Below are positions 26,544-34,955 of a stretch of 64,000 nt of DNA, piece after piece (positions within the stretch are counted from its first letter, which is position 1; every line of letters begins with the position of its first letter). Origin of the DNA: Akkermansia muciniphila (lineage in GTDB: Bacteria > Verrucomicrobiota > Verrucomicrobiia > Limisphaerales > BJHT01); NCBI GenBank assembly GCA_945861535.1, contig CAMAUZ010000024.1:1-64000 (forward strand), written 5' to 3'. The translations under genes were made by a program, and so were the position numbers. Under the pieces are notes generated by a model. It ran no database searches, was not told the DNA's origin, and saw nothing but the letters and a program-made list of their open reading frames with translations.

Positions 26544-26624
26544 TGCGCGAGAGAGGACTTGAACCTCCACCCCTTGCGGGACCAGATCCTAAGTCTGGCG
26601 TGTCTGCCATTTCACCACTCGCGC
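26544..26624 (-). tRNA. tRNA-Leu (TAG)
   Basis: Acceptor GCGCGAG pairs with CTCGCGC; the anticodon stem CCAGA/TCTGG encloses CTTAGGA, giving anticodon TAG; a long variable arm (TCCCGCAAGGGGT) marks a class II tRNA; the T-loop is TTCAAGT. Discriminator A; the genome continues CCG, so the CCA end is not encoded, unlike the other two tRNAs here. Confidence 0.92.
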
Positions 26625-27120
26625 GTCCGCAATCTGCGCCTGCTCCTCCGACTATCCCACCTGCCTCTCGGCATTTAGCCAGCGGCACCGGGTCAGGAAA
26701 CCCGGCCGCCGCCAGCACCCCGGCGCCGGGGCGATCACAATCGCCGGCATCGTTTACACCCCCGCGCCGGCCCGGTGCAAGCCGCTGCTATGGTCGCGCA
26801 GGTATTCCGCAAGGCGCTTGGCTTCCGCCGGTGGCAGTTACCGCCGCATTTTTTGGGGGCGCGGCTGGGTCGGCCAGCCCCGGCCGGCGGTGTTCCGCAG
26901 GGCCTTCGGGAACGGCCGGCGTTTCGGCGCCGGGATGCCCGCCCCGCGCGGCATCCGTCGCGGAGAGACGATTGAAACCGCTGTGGTCGGATAGGTTCGT
27001 TCGGCTGCCCCCGCCGCGGCTTTGGCGGTTCGTGCGCTCACCCAGAGATCACGACATGGGCCGCTTTCTGACGCCGCTTGGCGGCTATTCTGAAGAAAGG
27101 TCCCAGGCAGTGCGCTTGCC
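26625..27120. other. Gene-free spacer with GC-rich inverted segments
   Basis: About 500 bases between tRNA-Leu and the beta-helix gene. There are short GC-rich complementary stretches near 26870-26930 (GGCCAGCCCCGGCCGGCGG and relatives) but no frame with a recognisable product. Confidence 0.45.
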
Positions 27121-29172
27121 TCACTTGGGTTTGCTCTCGCCACCGAAGAGCGGAATCCGCCCATCCACACCCACGCCCCAGGCCACCGCGCCAAGCGGCA
27201 GCGCGCCGATGTCGGGCGCGCCCTCGTCCGCGGCGCGCAGCGGGTCGTGCCATTCGGGCGGGACGGGTTGGCCGGTGTTCACGGCGGGGCTGCCGGGCTG
27301 GAGGCGCAGGTCGGCCGCGGCGGCGAGGTCGGCAGACAGGCTGATGAACTTCGGATCGGCGACACGGTCGTGGGTGGTCAGGCCGGGCGCGAAATGTTTG
27401 CGGCTGGCTGGGAAGCGTGGTGAGGCGCGGAATTTCGCAAAGGGGTCGCCAGTGAGCGCGGGACCGTCCAGCACGCCCCAGAGCAGGTTGCCGCCGGCGC
27501 GGACGTTGCCCGGTTCCTTGATGCCCGCGAAGCCGGTGCCGGGGACTTTTTCGATTTGCACGAAGAGGTTGTTGAACACGTCGCGCTCGGTGTTCCGCAG
27601 GCCGGTCGCGCCGAGGCCGAAGAGGAAATAGTCGCGATAGGACGGCGTGCGACGGAGGAAGTTGTTCTGATAAACGCGCATCACCGGCCAGATGGGGCTG
27701 CCATGGTCGCTGGCAAGATGGCCCTCGTAATGAAGGAACGCGCCGCTGGGATCGGGCTGCGCCGGCACGCCGTAGTAAACCCCGGCGCGGGTGTCGAACA
27801 CGTTGCGGAAGATGAACACGCCTGCTTTCGCGTCGTGATCGAGCGGCGACTCGTCCTTTTCCATCTCGTGCTGCTGGAAGACGCCGAGGCACGCGCCAAT
27901 GCGGTTTTGATGGATGTACAGCGTGTGGCTGCGGAGCTTCGGGCCGCATTCGAGGCCGTCGTCGTTGAAGTTGTCCACGAAGTTGTGGTGGAACTGGAGG
28001 TTCTTCACGAAGCGCAGGAAGGCGAAGTCGTGGTCGTCGGTGAACTCGCAGAACGCGAACTCAAGGTGCTCGTTCAGCGGCTGGTGGTTTTGGAGGATGA
28101 GCTGATACGAGGCGGTGCCGCGATATTTCATGTGCGCGCGGCCCGTCCACGGGGAGGCGTTGCCGCGAAACGCCGAGTGCGTCACGCGGATGTTTTGCGA
28201 GGCATTCACCAGCAGCGCCGGGAAGCCGCCGAAAACGGTGAGATGGTCCAGTTCGACGTGCTGCGAGCCGTAGAGATGAATCATCGGACTGCCCGTCGCG
28301 CCGCGCAGAACGAGGCCGTGCAGGCGCACATGCTGCACGCCGCTCGCGCGCAGCACGTCGTCGCCGAAGCCGGCGGCGATGACGAGCGGGAGCTTGCGCG
28401 GGTCGGACTCGCCGCGATACGCGCGGTCGCCGAGACCCGCGAGCCGCGTGGGCGCGAGGCGGATGTGAAGGCGGCCGGTCGCGCGGTTGAACCAGAGTCC
28501 GGGGCCGCAATACACGGGGTTCTCGCGCATGTTTTTCTTCCCGCCGATCCAGAGTTCGTTCGTCGCGCGCAGGTCCTCGACGATGCGGTAGCCGTGCAGC
28601 GGCACCATTGAATCCGCGAAGTGCCCGAGCGCGAGCGGGCGCTCGTCTTCGAGGCCCCACATCGGTTCCCACGACGCGGGGAGAAACTGGTGCGGCACCT
28701 TGCGGTCGTCCGCGCCGAGGTAGGTCTTGGTGGAAACGAACTCGCCCTCCGCGCCGCCCGCGAACGGCTCCCAGCTCGTCGCCGGCGTCTCGAGAAACTC
28801 GCGCAGGCCGCCGTCGATCACCGCCAGTTCGCCGGGGAAGGAAGCGATGGTGATGGGCGCGTTCGACGTGCCGGAGCGGGTGAGCGAGACCTTTTCGTGA
28901 AACGCGCCGCCGCGCAGATACAGCGTGTCGCCGGGCTGCAACCGGCGGGTCGCGTGGGCGAGCGTCCGCCACGGTGCGCGTTCGGAGCCGGCGCTGGCGT
29001 CGTTGCCGCGCGTCGCGTCCACGAAGTGCTTCGGGCCGGCGGCGAGCGGGGGTTGCACGGGCTGGGGGAGCGGCCGCATCGGCGGATGCGAGGCGGGGGT
29101 TGGCGCGGCGAACGCGCCGCACGTCACGGCGACGACGAGCACGGCGATGACAATGGTGAGGCAAGGTTTCAT
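27121..29172 (-). CDS. Secreted right-handed parallel beta-helix protein
   Basis: A 683-residue protein from the ATG at 29172, which opens a signal peptide ([20 protein letters not shown]). Next is a Pro-rich linker and then [20 protein letters not shown] with [20 protein letters not shown], the standard DUF1565-type entry into a pectate-lyase-like beta-helix. Helix turns follow with [26 protein letters not shown] and [12 protein letters not shown], and conserved D/H pairs ([10 protein letters not shown]). The end, PDIGALPLG, is the usual C-terminal cap. Such proteins bind or cleave polysaccharides in the periplasm or outside; no catalytic triad could be fixed. Frame upstream of 29172 is repeat-derived. 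Confidence 0.85.
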   Translation of the reverse strand: MKPCLTIVIAVLVVAVTCGAFAAPTPASHPPMRPLPQPVQPPLAAGPKHFVDATRGNDASAGSERAPWRTLAHATRRLQPGDTLYLRGGAFHEKVSLTRSGTSNAPITIASFPGELAVIDGGLREFLETPATSWEPFAGGAEGEFVSTKTYLGADDRKVPHQFLPASWEPMWGLEDERPLALGHFADSMVPLHGYRIVEDLRATNELWIGGKKNMRENPVYCGPGLWFNRATGRLHIRLAPTRLAGLGDRAYRGESDPRKLPLVIAAGFGDDVLRASGVQHVRLHGLVLRGATGSPMIHLYGSQHVELDHLTVFGGFPALLVNASQNIRVTHSAFRGNASPWTGRAHMKYRGTASYQLILQNHQPLNEHLEFAFCEFTDDHDFAFLRFVKNLQFHHNFVDNFNDDGLECGPKLRSHTLYIHQNRIGACLGVFQQHEMEKDESPLDHDAKAGVFIFRNVFDTRAGVYYGVPAQPDPSGAFLHYEGHLASDHGSPIWPVMRVYQNNFLRRTPSYRDYFLFGLGATGLRNTERDVFNNLFVQIEKVPGTGFAGIKEPGNVRAGGNLLWGVLDGPALTGDPFAKFRASPRFPASRKHFAPGLTTHDRVADPKFISLSADLAAAADLRLQPGSPAVNTGQPVPPEWHDPLRAADEGAPDIGALPLGAVAWGVGVDGRIPLFGGESKPK

Positions 29173-29262
29173 CAGCGGTTCAGGGGTTGATTGTGCGATG
29201 GTTTGGGACCGTAGCGGCCCGCCTGCGCGCCAACCAGCAATCTCGACGCGTCTTCCGACATC

Positions 29263-29348
29263 GTAGCCACCGACGTGAGGAGGCGGACCGAATGCCAACG
29301 GCTGCCAATGGTTGCCGGAGCAGTCCGCCTCCTCACGGCGGCGGCTAC
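29263..29348. repeat. Dispersed inverted repeat (GACGTGAGGAGGCGG family), copy 2
   Basis: GTAGCCACCGACGTGAGGAG at the left is complemented by CCTCCTCACGGCGGCGGCTAC at the right. It is the same family as 2856-2925 and fills the divergent spacer before the beta-helix gene. Confidence 0.75.
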
Positions 29349-29411
29349 GACGCGCGGCCTCTGCTCGCGAAACACTTTGCAGCGAGCCGCGCTTCCAGCC
29401 TGAATTCACCC

Positions 29412-29705
29412 ATGCACCTGCGCGTTTCAAAACTCATTCCTCTCCTTTTTGCGTCTCTCTGCGCTCTTTGCGGCCATCCCATTTCCGCCGCCGACTGGGC
29501 CGCCCACGCGCTCGCCGACGCTAAGCACGACCGCACCAGCATTCCCTACGACGGCAAGACACCGGACAAAATGGTCTGCGACACGACGCTGCGCGAACTG
29601 CCCGACGGCTTCGTGAGCAAGGACCGGCAGTGGCTCCACTTCGCCTCCGACGACCACCGCCATCGCGCCGTCCACTACAGCGCGAAATTGCCGGCGTTGC
29701 CGTAA
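29412..29705 (+). CDS. Small secreted protein, likely fragment
   Basis: Ninety-seven residues. The ATG at 29412 gives a signal peptide ([20 protein letters not shown]) whose core is encoded by a copy of the dispersed TTTGCGTC..CTTTGCGGCC repeat, then [22 protein letters not shown] and a charged rest ending KLPALP. The residues AADWAAHAL.. and the acidic/His-rich end ([18 protein letters not shown]) are not a family I know. The protein is short and ends without an obvious domain boundary, so it may be the 5' part of a larger gene cut off by the repeat cluster that starts at 29761. Confidence 0.45.
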   Translation: MHLRVSKLIPLLFASLCALCGHPISAADWAAHALADAKHDRTSIPYDGKTPDKMVCDTTLRELPDGFVSKDRQWLHFASDDHRHRAVHYSAKLPALP

Positions 29706-29760
29706 GCTGAGATAAGCTGGAATGGCGCGAGGATAATTTGGTCGCCGTGATTGGTTTCTC

Positions 29761-30092
29761 GTCCCGGAGGGACACCAAAGGAAATTAGCCGGGGGCAAGG
29801 CCGCGTCAGCGGATGCAGCCCCCGACTGATGGGGTATGGAACTCATGCCCCAACGGGGCATCGAAGAAACTACCTTTGGTGTCCCGGAACCGGCATATCG
29901 CGGTGAGTTCGTCACTGCGCCGCACTGGCGTTTCGGAAGCGAACCGGCAACTGACATTTCACACCGAGAGCCTCTCCGCCTTTTTCTCCGATGCCCCGCT
30001 GGGGCAGGGCGCATTTCCGTCGGGCGACCGGGGGCCGCGCCCGCTGTCGCGGTCTTGCCCCCGGCTAATTTCCTACGGTGTCCCTCCGGGAC
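29761..30092. repeat. Long inverted repeat with 39-bp arms
   Basis: Arms at 29761-29799 and 30054-30092 are complementary at 37 of 39 positions; they begin GTCCCGGAGGGACACC and include AGGAAATTAGCCGGGGGCAAG. The interior has further GATGCCCCGCTGGGGC-type palindromes. No gene is visible between 29706 and 30222. Confidence 0.85.
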
Positions 30093-30222
30093 ATAGGCAG
30101 GGATGTCACTTCAACCCGCCATGACTTCCGCTCCAGTTCCGCAATGATCTGGCGGGCTTTTGTCGGCAGACCCTCCACTTTTGCGGTGGCCCAATCGCAG
30201 CGTCGGAACCTAGCCTTGCGTC

Positions 30223-30504
30223 ATGAAGCGCTCAGTTTCGGCCTCGTTGCTCGCGGATAAAATGCTGGCCCTCGCGGCGGATTGTTTCGCCGCGCCGACG
30301 CTGGAGGCGTTGGCCAAGCTGCGCCTGAACCCCAGGCTGGCCGCACGGGTGGACCGCCTTGCCGGGCGCGCCAACGAGGGCTGCCTGACCCCGCGCGAAC
30401 GCGAGGAATACCAGTCCTACATCCAGACTTCCGAGGTGCTCGCGCTCATCCAGCTTCGCGCCCGCGCCAAGCTGGGCCTTCCGCGCCGCATCCCGTTCCC
30501 ATGA
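30223..30504 (+). CDS. Conserved small hypothetical protein
   Basis: Ninety-three residues, mainly helical. The core RVDRLAGRANEGCLTPREREE followed by YQSYIQTSEVLALIQLRARAK resembles a widespread family of small proteins that, to my recollection, often precede an HNH endonuclease gene. No such gene follows here; the next 260 bases contain only short repeats (GATTCTGCC motifs). Cytoplasmic, function unknown. The ATG at 30223 gives a basic start, MKRSVSAS. Confidence 0.6.
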   Translation: MKRSVSASLLADKMLALAADCFAAPTLEALAKLRLNPRLAARVDRLAGRANEGCLTPREREEYQSYIQTSEVLALIQLRARAKLGLPRRIPFP

Positions 30505-30767
30505 TTCTGCCTCCACCGATTCGGTTCCAATCCCCGTGCTGCGACCCAGCAGGGGGAAGGCTCAGAATCATTAGCGGCAGAATCATGGGGCGCGGGAAGC
30601 GCGGAGACGACCCGCCGCCTGGGGCTGCTGCGGCTGAGCCCCGGCACGGCGCGCTCCGCGGATGCTCTCCGGGGGGCGGGCTTGCATGGGGAGCGCGGGT
30701 TGGTTCAGGGTTTCAGAAATCGCCGCCGGTTCATGTGCGGCTCCGTTTGTCTCCAACTGAATTGCTT

Positions 30768-33539
30768 ATGAAAATCTTCTCGTTGGTCCCGGCCATGACC
30801 GCGCTGCTGCTGGCGGCGCTCGCGGATTGGAATGTGCGCGCGGCGGTGCTGGAGCTGCAGCCAGGCGATCATGTCGCGCTCATCGGCAATGCGCTGGCGG
30901 AGCGGATGCAGCATGACGGGCATTGGGAGACGCTGTTGCATCAGCGCTTCCCGCAGCACCGGCTGGTGGTGCGGAATCTCGGCTGGTCGGCGGACGAGGT
31001 GGATGTGAAGACGGAGCTGGCGATCACGGAGCCGTCGTATTCGGCGGGGGACAAGTTGCTGCGGTCGCGGCCGCGGTCGCGAAATTTCGGGACGCCGGAT
31101 GCGCATCTCACGCACAGCCAGGCGACGGTGGTGCTGGCGTTTTTCGGCTTCAACGAATCGTTCGCCGGGCCGGCGGGGGGCGTGGCGAAATTCAAGGCGG
31201 ACGTCGAGGGCTTCCTCACGCACACGGCGAAGCAAAACTACAGCGGCAAGGGAGCGCCGAAGGTGGTGCTCGTCTCGCCGATCGCGCACGAAAACCTGCG
31301 CGATCCCAACTTCCCCGATGGCGCGGCGAACAATGCGAATCTGAAATTGTACACGGCGGCGCTGGCCGAGGTGGCGGCGGCGCGGAAGGTGGCGTTCGTG
31401 GATTTGTTTACGCCGACGCTGAAGCTGTTCGCGGCGGGCGGCGCGGTGAAATTCACGATCAACGGGGTGCATCTGAATGCCGAGGGGCAGCGCGCGGTGG
31501 GGCGGCTGTTGGACGAGGGGTTGTTCGGCGTGGCGGGGACGGCGGCCGAGTTTTCCAAGGCGCTGCGTGAGGAGATCAATGAAAAGAACGCGCAATGGTT
31601 TCAGCGGTATCGCGCAGTGAACGGGTTTTACACGTACGGCGGGCGGTCGAAGCTGAAGTTCGCGGATGGCGAGCAGACCAATGCGGACGTGCTCGAACGC
31701 GAGCGGCAGATGCTCGACGCCATGACGGCGAACCGCGACGTGCGCGTGTGGAAGGTGGCGCAGGGCGGAACGGTGCCGGCGGAAATTGATGATTCCAATG
31801 CGCCGGCGGCGCTGCCGGTGAAGACGTTCTTCGGCGCGAACCGCGTGAACAAGTCAACGGCCAAGGGCGTGGCCGCGCAGGGCTTGACGAGCAAAAGCGC
31901 GGAGGCGGGCGAACTCAAGTATCTGACCAGCGCGGAGGCGGTGAAGGGCTTCAAGCTCGCGCCGGGTTATGCGGCGAATTGTTTCGCGTCAGAGGAGCAG
32001 TTTCCCGAGATCGCCAACGCGGTGCAGATGGCGTTCGACCCGCGCGGGCGGCTGTGGGTGGTGACGATGGCGAGCTATCCGCAATACCAGCCGCTGCGGG
32101 ATCGCAATGCGGCCGGGCGCTCGGGGCCGGATGACAAGGTGGTGATCCTCGAGGACACGGACGGCGACGGGCGCGCGGACAAGGCGACGATCTTCGCGCG
32201 CGGGCTGCATGTGCCGACGGGCCTGGAGTTTTTCAAGGACGGCGTGCTGGTGGCGGGGCAGCCGGATTTGTTGTTTCTCAAGGACACGGATGGCGATGAT
32301 CGCGCGGATGTGTTCGAGCGCGTGCTGCACGGGTTTGACTCGGCGGATTCGCATCATGCGATCAGCGCGTTCACGCTGGGGCCGGGCGGGGATTTGTATT
32401 TCCAGGAGGGGACGTTTTTTTACACGCAGGTCGAGACGCCATACGGGCCGGTGCGGAATCACAACGCGGGCGTGTATCGCTTCGAGCCGTTCACCTGGAA
32501 GTTCGACACCTTCATCAGCTACGGGTTTGCGAATCCGTGGGGCATCGCGTTTGACCGCTGGGGGCAGACGTTCATCTCGGATGCGTCGCCGGGCGGGAAT
32601 TTCTTCGGCACGGCGTTTTCCGGGCGGACGATTTATCCGGCGAAGCATCCGAAGATGGAGGAGTGGATCAAGATGCGCGTGCGGCCGACGTCGGGATGCG
32701 AGTTTGTGGCGAGCCGGCATTTCCCGGCAGCGGCGCAGGGAAATTACCTGCTGAACAATGTCATCGGCGTGCAGGGCGTGCTGCAGCACAAGGTGACGGA
32801 CAAGGACTCGGGTTTCGTCGGCACGGAGATCGAGCCGTTGCTGTTGTCGGAGGATCGGAATTTCCGGCCGGTCGATATGGAATTCGGGCCGGATGGCGCG
32901 CTGTATCTCGTCGATTGGCACGAGCCGCTGATCGGGCACATGCAGTATTCCATCCGCGATCCGCAGCGGGACAAAACACACGGACGCATCTATCGCATCA
33001 CCTATCCGGCGCTGCCGCTGCTGAAGCCGGCGAAGATCGCGGGCGAACCGGTGGCGCGGCTGCTGGAGCTGCTGAAGGAACCGGAAGATCGCACGCGCCA
33101 ACGCGTGAAAATCGAGCTGTCCGCACGGCCGGCGGCGGAGGTGATCGCGGCGCTGACGAAGTGGACGGCGGCGCTGAACGCGGCGGATGCGGAGGTCGAG
33201 CATCACCGTCTGGAGGCGCTGTGGGTGCATCAATTGATGAACGTGCCGAACGAGGCGCTGCTGCGGGAATTGCTGCGGTCGCAGGATTATCGGGCGCGCG
33301 CGGCGGCGACGCGGGTGCTGTGCTACTGGCGCGACCGCGTGAAAGATCCGCTGGGTCTGCTGGCGGTGCTGGTGGCGGACAAACATCCCCGCGTGCGGCT
33401 CGAGGCGGTGCGCGCGTGCAGCTTTTTCGATTCGCGGAAGGCGGCGGAGATCGCGCTGGAGAGCGTGAATCTGCCGCAGGATTATTATCTGAAATACGCG
33501 TTGGATGAGACGCTCACGACGCTGGAGAAGGTGAAGTAG
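30768..33539 (+). CDS. SGNH hydrolase fused to dehydrogenase-type propeller and HEAT-like tail
   Basis: A 923-residue exported protein (signal MKIFSLVPAMTALLLAALAD). Residues about 25-240 are an SGNH/GDSL-like domain (LQPGDHVALIGNALAERMQH, FFGFNESFAG, ending INGVHLNAEGQRAVGRLL). From about residue 400 a membrane-bound-dehydrogenase type propeller follows (FDPRGRLWVVTMASYPQY, VVILEDTDGDGRADKATIF, VPTGLEFFKDGVLV, and FRPVDMEFGPDGALYLVDW). The last 170 residues are helical, HEAT-like. Relatives in Verrucomicrobia usually continue into a CxxCH heme domain; none is present here. A paralogue lies at 61588-63966 and a decayed copy of its 3' end at 39431-39657. The ATG at 30768 is chosen because the frame above it is not protein-like. 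Confidence 0.85.
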   Translation: MKIFSLVPAMTALLLAALADWNVRAAVLELQPGDHVALIGNALAERMQHDGHWETLLHQRFPQHRLVVRNLGWSADEVDVKTELAITEPSYSAGDKLLRSRPRSRNFGTPDAHLTHSQATVVLAFFGFNESFAGPAGGVAKFKADVEGFLTHTAKQNYSGKGAPKVVLVSPIAHENLRDPNFPDGAANNANLKLYTAALAEVAAARKVAFVDLFTPTLKLFAAGGAVKFTINGVHLNAEGQRAVGRLLDEGLFGVAGTAAEFSKALREEINEKNAQWFQRYRAVNGFYTYGGRSKLKFADGEQTNADVLERERQMLDAMTANRDVRVWKVAQGGTVPAEIDDSNAPAALPVKTFFGANRVNKSTAKGVAAQGLTSKSAEAGELKYLTSAEAVKGFKLAPGYAANCFASEEQFPEIANAVQMAFDPRGRLWVVTMASYPQYQPLRDRNAAGRSGPDDKVVILEDTDGDGRADKATIFARGLHVPTGLEFFKDGVLVAGQPDLLFLKDTDGDDRADVFERVLHGFDSADSHHAISAFTLGPGGDLYFQEGTFFYTQVETPYGPVRNHNAGVYRFEPFTWKFDTFISYGFANPWGIAFDRWGQTFISDASPGGNFFGTAFSGRTIYPAKHPKMEEWIKMRVRPTSGCEFVASRHFPAAAQGNYLLNNVIGVQGVLQHKVTDKDSGFVGTEIEPLLLSEDRNFRPVDMEFGPDGALYLVDWHEPLIGHMQYSIRDPQRDKTHGRIYRITYPALPLLKPAKIAGEPVARLLELLKEPEDRTRQRVKIELSARPAAEVIAALTKWTAALNAADAEVEHHRLEALWVHQLMNVPNEALLRELLRSQDYRARAAATRVLCYWRDRVKDPLGLLAVLVADKHPRVRLEAVRACSFFDSRKAAEIALESVNLPQDYYLKYALDETLTTLEKVK

Positions 33540-33728
33540 ATGGCGACGGTCAGGGCAGGGGGCTGCCCTCCGGAAAAGCCGCGGCAGAGATTGCGGGCGT
33601 GGATTCGGAATCGTTGGTTTGAACTGGCGGGCGGGCAGGTCGGAAAGTTTGAGATGCGCGCGTCGTATGCCAGCCAAGGTTTTGGCGCGGCATGTGTGGT
33701 CGGGCCCTGCTGCCTTCCCTCCCGCGAC

Positions 33729-34118
33729 CTATGGAGTCGGCGGCGGGGGCGGCGCGCCACCACCTTGCGGAGTCGGCCCAGTGATTTGCGCGAGGAGCGC
33801 CTGTTGCGCGTCCGTCGTCAGCAGGCCGGACAACGTCTTCAACGCGCCGATATTCTTGTCGTGCAGCGGGCGGGACTTCGCGTCCATGGCGATGAGCAGC
33901 ACGCGGATTTCGTTCAGCTTCACGTTGACGGCCGTCGCGTCGGTCTCCAGAGCGTTGACCTCCGTCTCGTAGGCGGCCATCGCGTAGCCGGGCAGTGTCT
34001 GATACGCGACGCCCAGTTGCTGCATCACGTTGACTGTCGCTGTGCCGCGCGCGACGTCGGCCTCGATGTCTGAGTCCGTGTGTTGCCGGTTGTAGGGGAT
34101 TTCGATTCTTGTGCTCAT
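33729..34118 (-). CDS. Hypothetical helical protein with Gly/Pro tail
   Basis: A 129-residue product from the ATG at 34118 (MSTRIEIPYNRQH); an upstream in-frame ATG at 34178 would add 20 residues. It is largely helical and acidic (AYETEVNALETDATAVNVKL, then a K/L-rich helix) and ends in PQGGGAPPPPPTP. There is no signal peptide and no family I recognise. It stands alone beside a tandem-repeat block. Confidence 0.5.
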   Translation of the reverse strand: MSTRIEIPYNRQHTDSDIEADVARGTATVNVMQQLGVAYQTLPGYAMAAYETEVNALETDATAVNVKLNEIRVLLIAMDAKSRPLHDKNIGALKTLSGLLTTDAQQALLAQITGPTPQGGGAPPPPPTP

Positions 34119-34198
34119 AGGTTTTGCTTTCTTTCTGCCCTGAGTTATTTGGGTCTCATAGACATTAGGAATATGCACTAAGAAAACAGTTTACGCTA

Positions 34199-34580
34199 AT
34201 GCCAAAGTGCTTTGCCGCTGGACGAATCCACTTCGCCCCAGCACCAGTCAGATTCTCGCTGGAGCCAGCGACTCTGCGCAGCCCTCAGCCGGAGAGCCGC
34301 TGGAGCGAACACACCGGTTCTGGAGCGAAGCACTTTGTCGCTGGAGAAAAGCACCTTGCCGCTGGAGTAAACCACTTTGACCCAGCGCCAGCTCGATTCC
34401 CGCTGGAGCCAGCGACTCTGCACAGTCGCCAGCCGGTTTCCCGCTGGAGGAAACGGCCTGGCGCTGGAGAAAAGCAATTTGGCGCTGGGGGAAAGCACTT
34501 TCCAGCTGGAGCAATTCGGCTGGCGCTGGAGAAATGTGGTTTCCGACTGGAGAAAATGGCTTTTCCCCAGCGTCTAGGCG
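34199..34580. repeat. Degenerate tandem repeat, about 21-nt unit, with 144-nt higher-order period
   Basis: The block is built from variants of CGCTGGAGAAAAGCACTTTG and its near relatives (GCTGGAG occurs about a dozen times). A longer piece, CGCTGGAGCCAGCGACTCTG with flanks, occurs twice, 144 bases apart (about 34251 and 34395). Both strands give open frames, but their residues only mirror the repeat; no start or ribosome site supports a gene. Confidence 0.75.
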
Positions 34581-34638
34581 GATAACTGCTGGATTACTGA
34601 GCAAATCCGCAGATTCAAACCATGGAGCGCTCTGGGCC

Positions 34639-34803
34639 AGCCCCAAAGGGGCTGTGGCCTCCAGCCCAAGGTTGCGGCCCCGTCGCTACCTTGGGTGGAC
34701 GCGCATTTTGGGGCGCAACCCCGATGGGGTTGTGGCCGATTCCGACCGGAGATCCAAGGTAGCTGCGCAACCTTGGGCTGGAGGACGGAATTTCGTTGGG
34801 ATT
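34639..34803. repeat. Dispersed inverted repeat (CTCCAGCCC family), long copy
   Basis: AGCCCCAAAGGGGCT and CCTCCAGCCCAAGGTTGC at the left are mirrored by GCAACCTTGGGCTGGAGGA at the right, with internal copies of CTACCTTGGGTGG and its complement. Related to 1719-1802. No gene between 34119 and 34955. Confidence 0.65.
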
Positions 34804-34955
34804 CGCAAGGACAACTTTACTGCGCTGGCACCAGGGCGCGGGTTTATCTGGCTCCGGGCTGGGCGGCGGGCTTCTTCGCGGCCTCGACCTGCTCGAACGC
34901 GGCGAGCGCTTGTTTCCACTCGGCGGCTCGGTGTCCGTGGAATTGCTGTGCAGTT

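Noticed and set aside
34199-34646. Open frames on both strands of the tandem-repeat block
   Set aside because: Residues only echo the DNA repeat, without start signals or codon structure favouring one frame.
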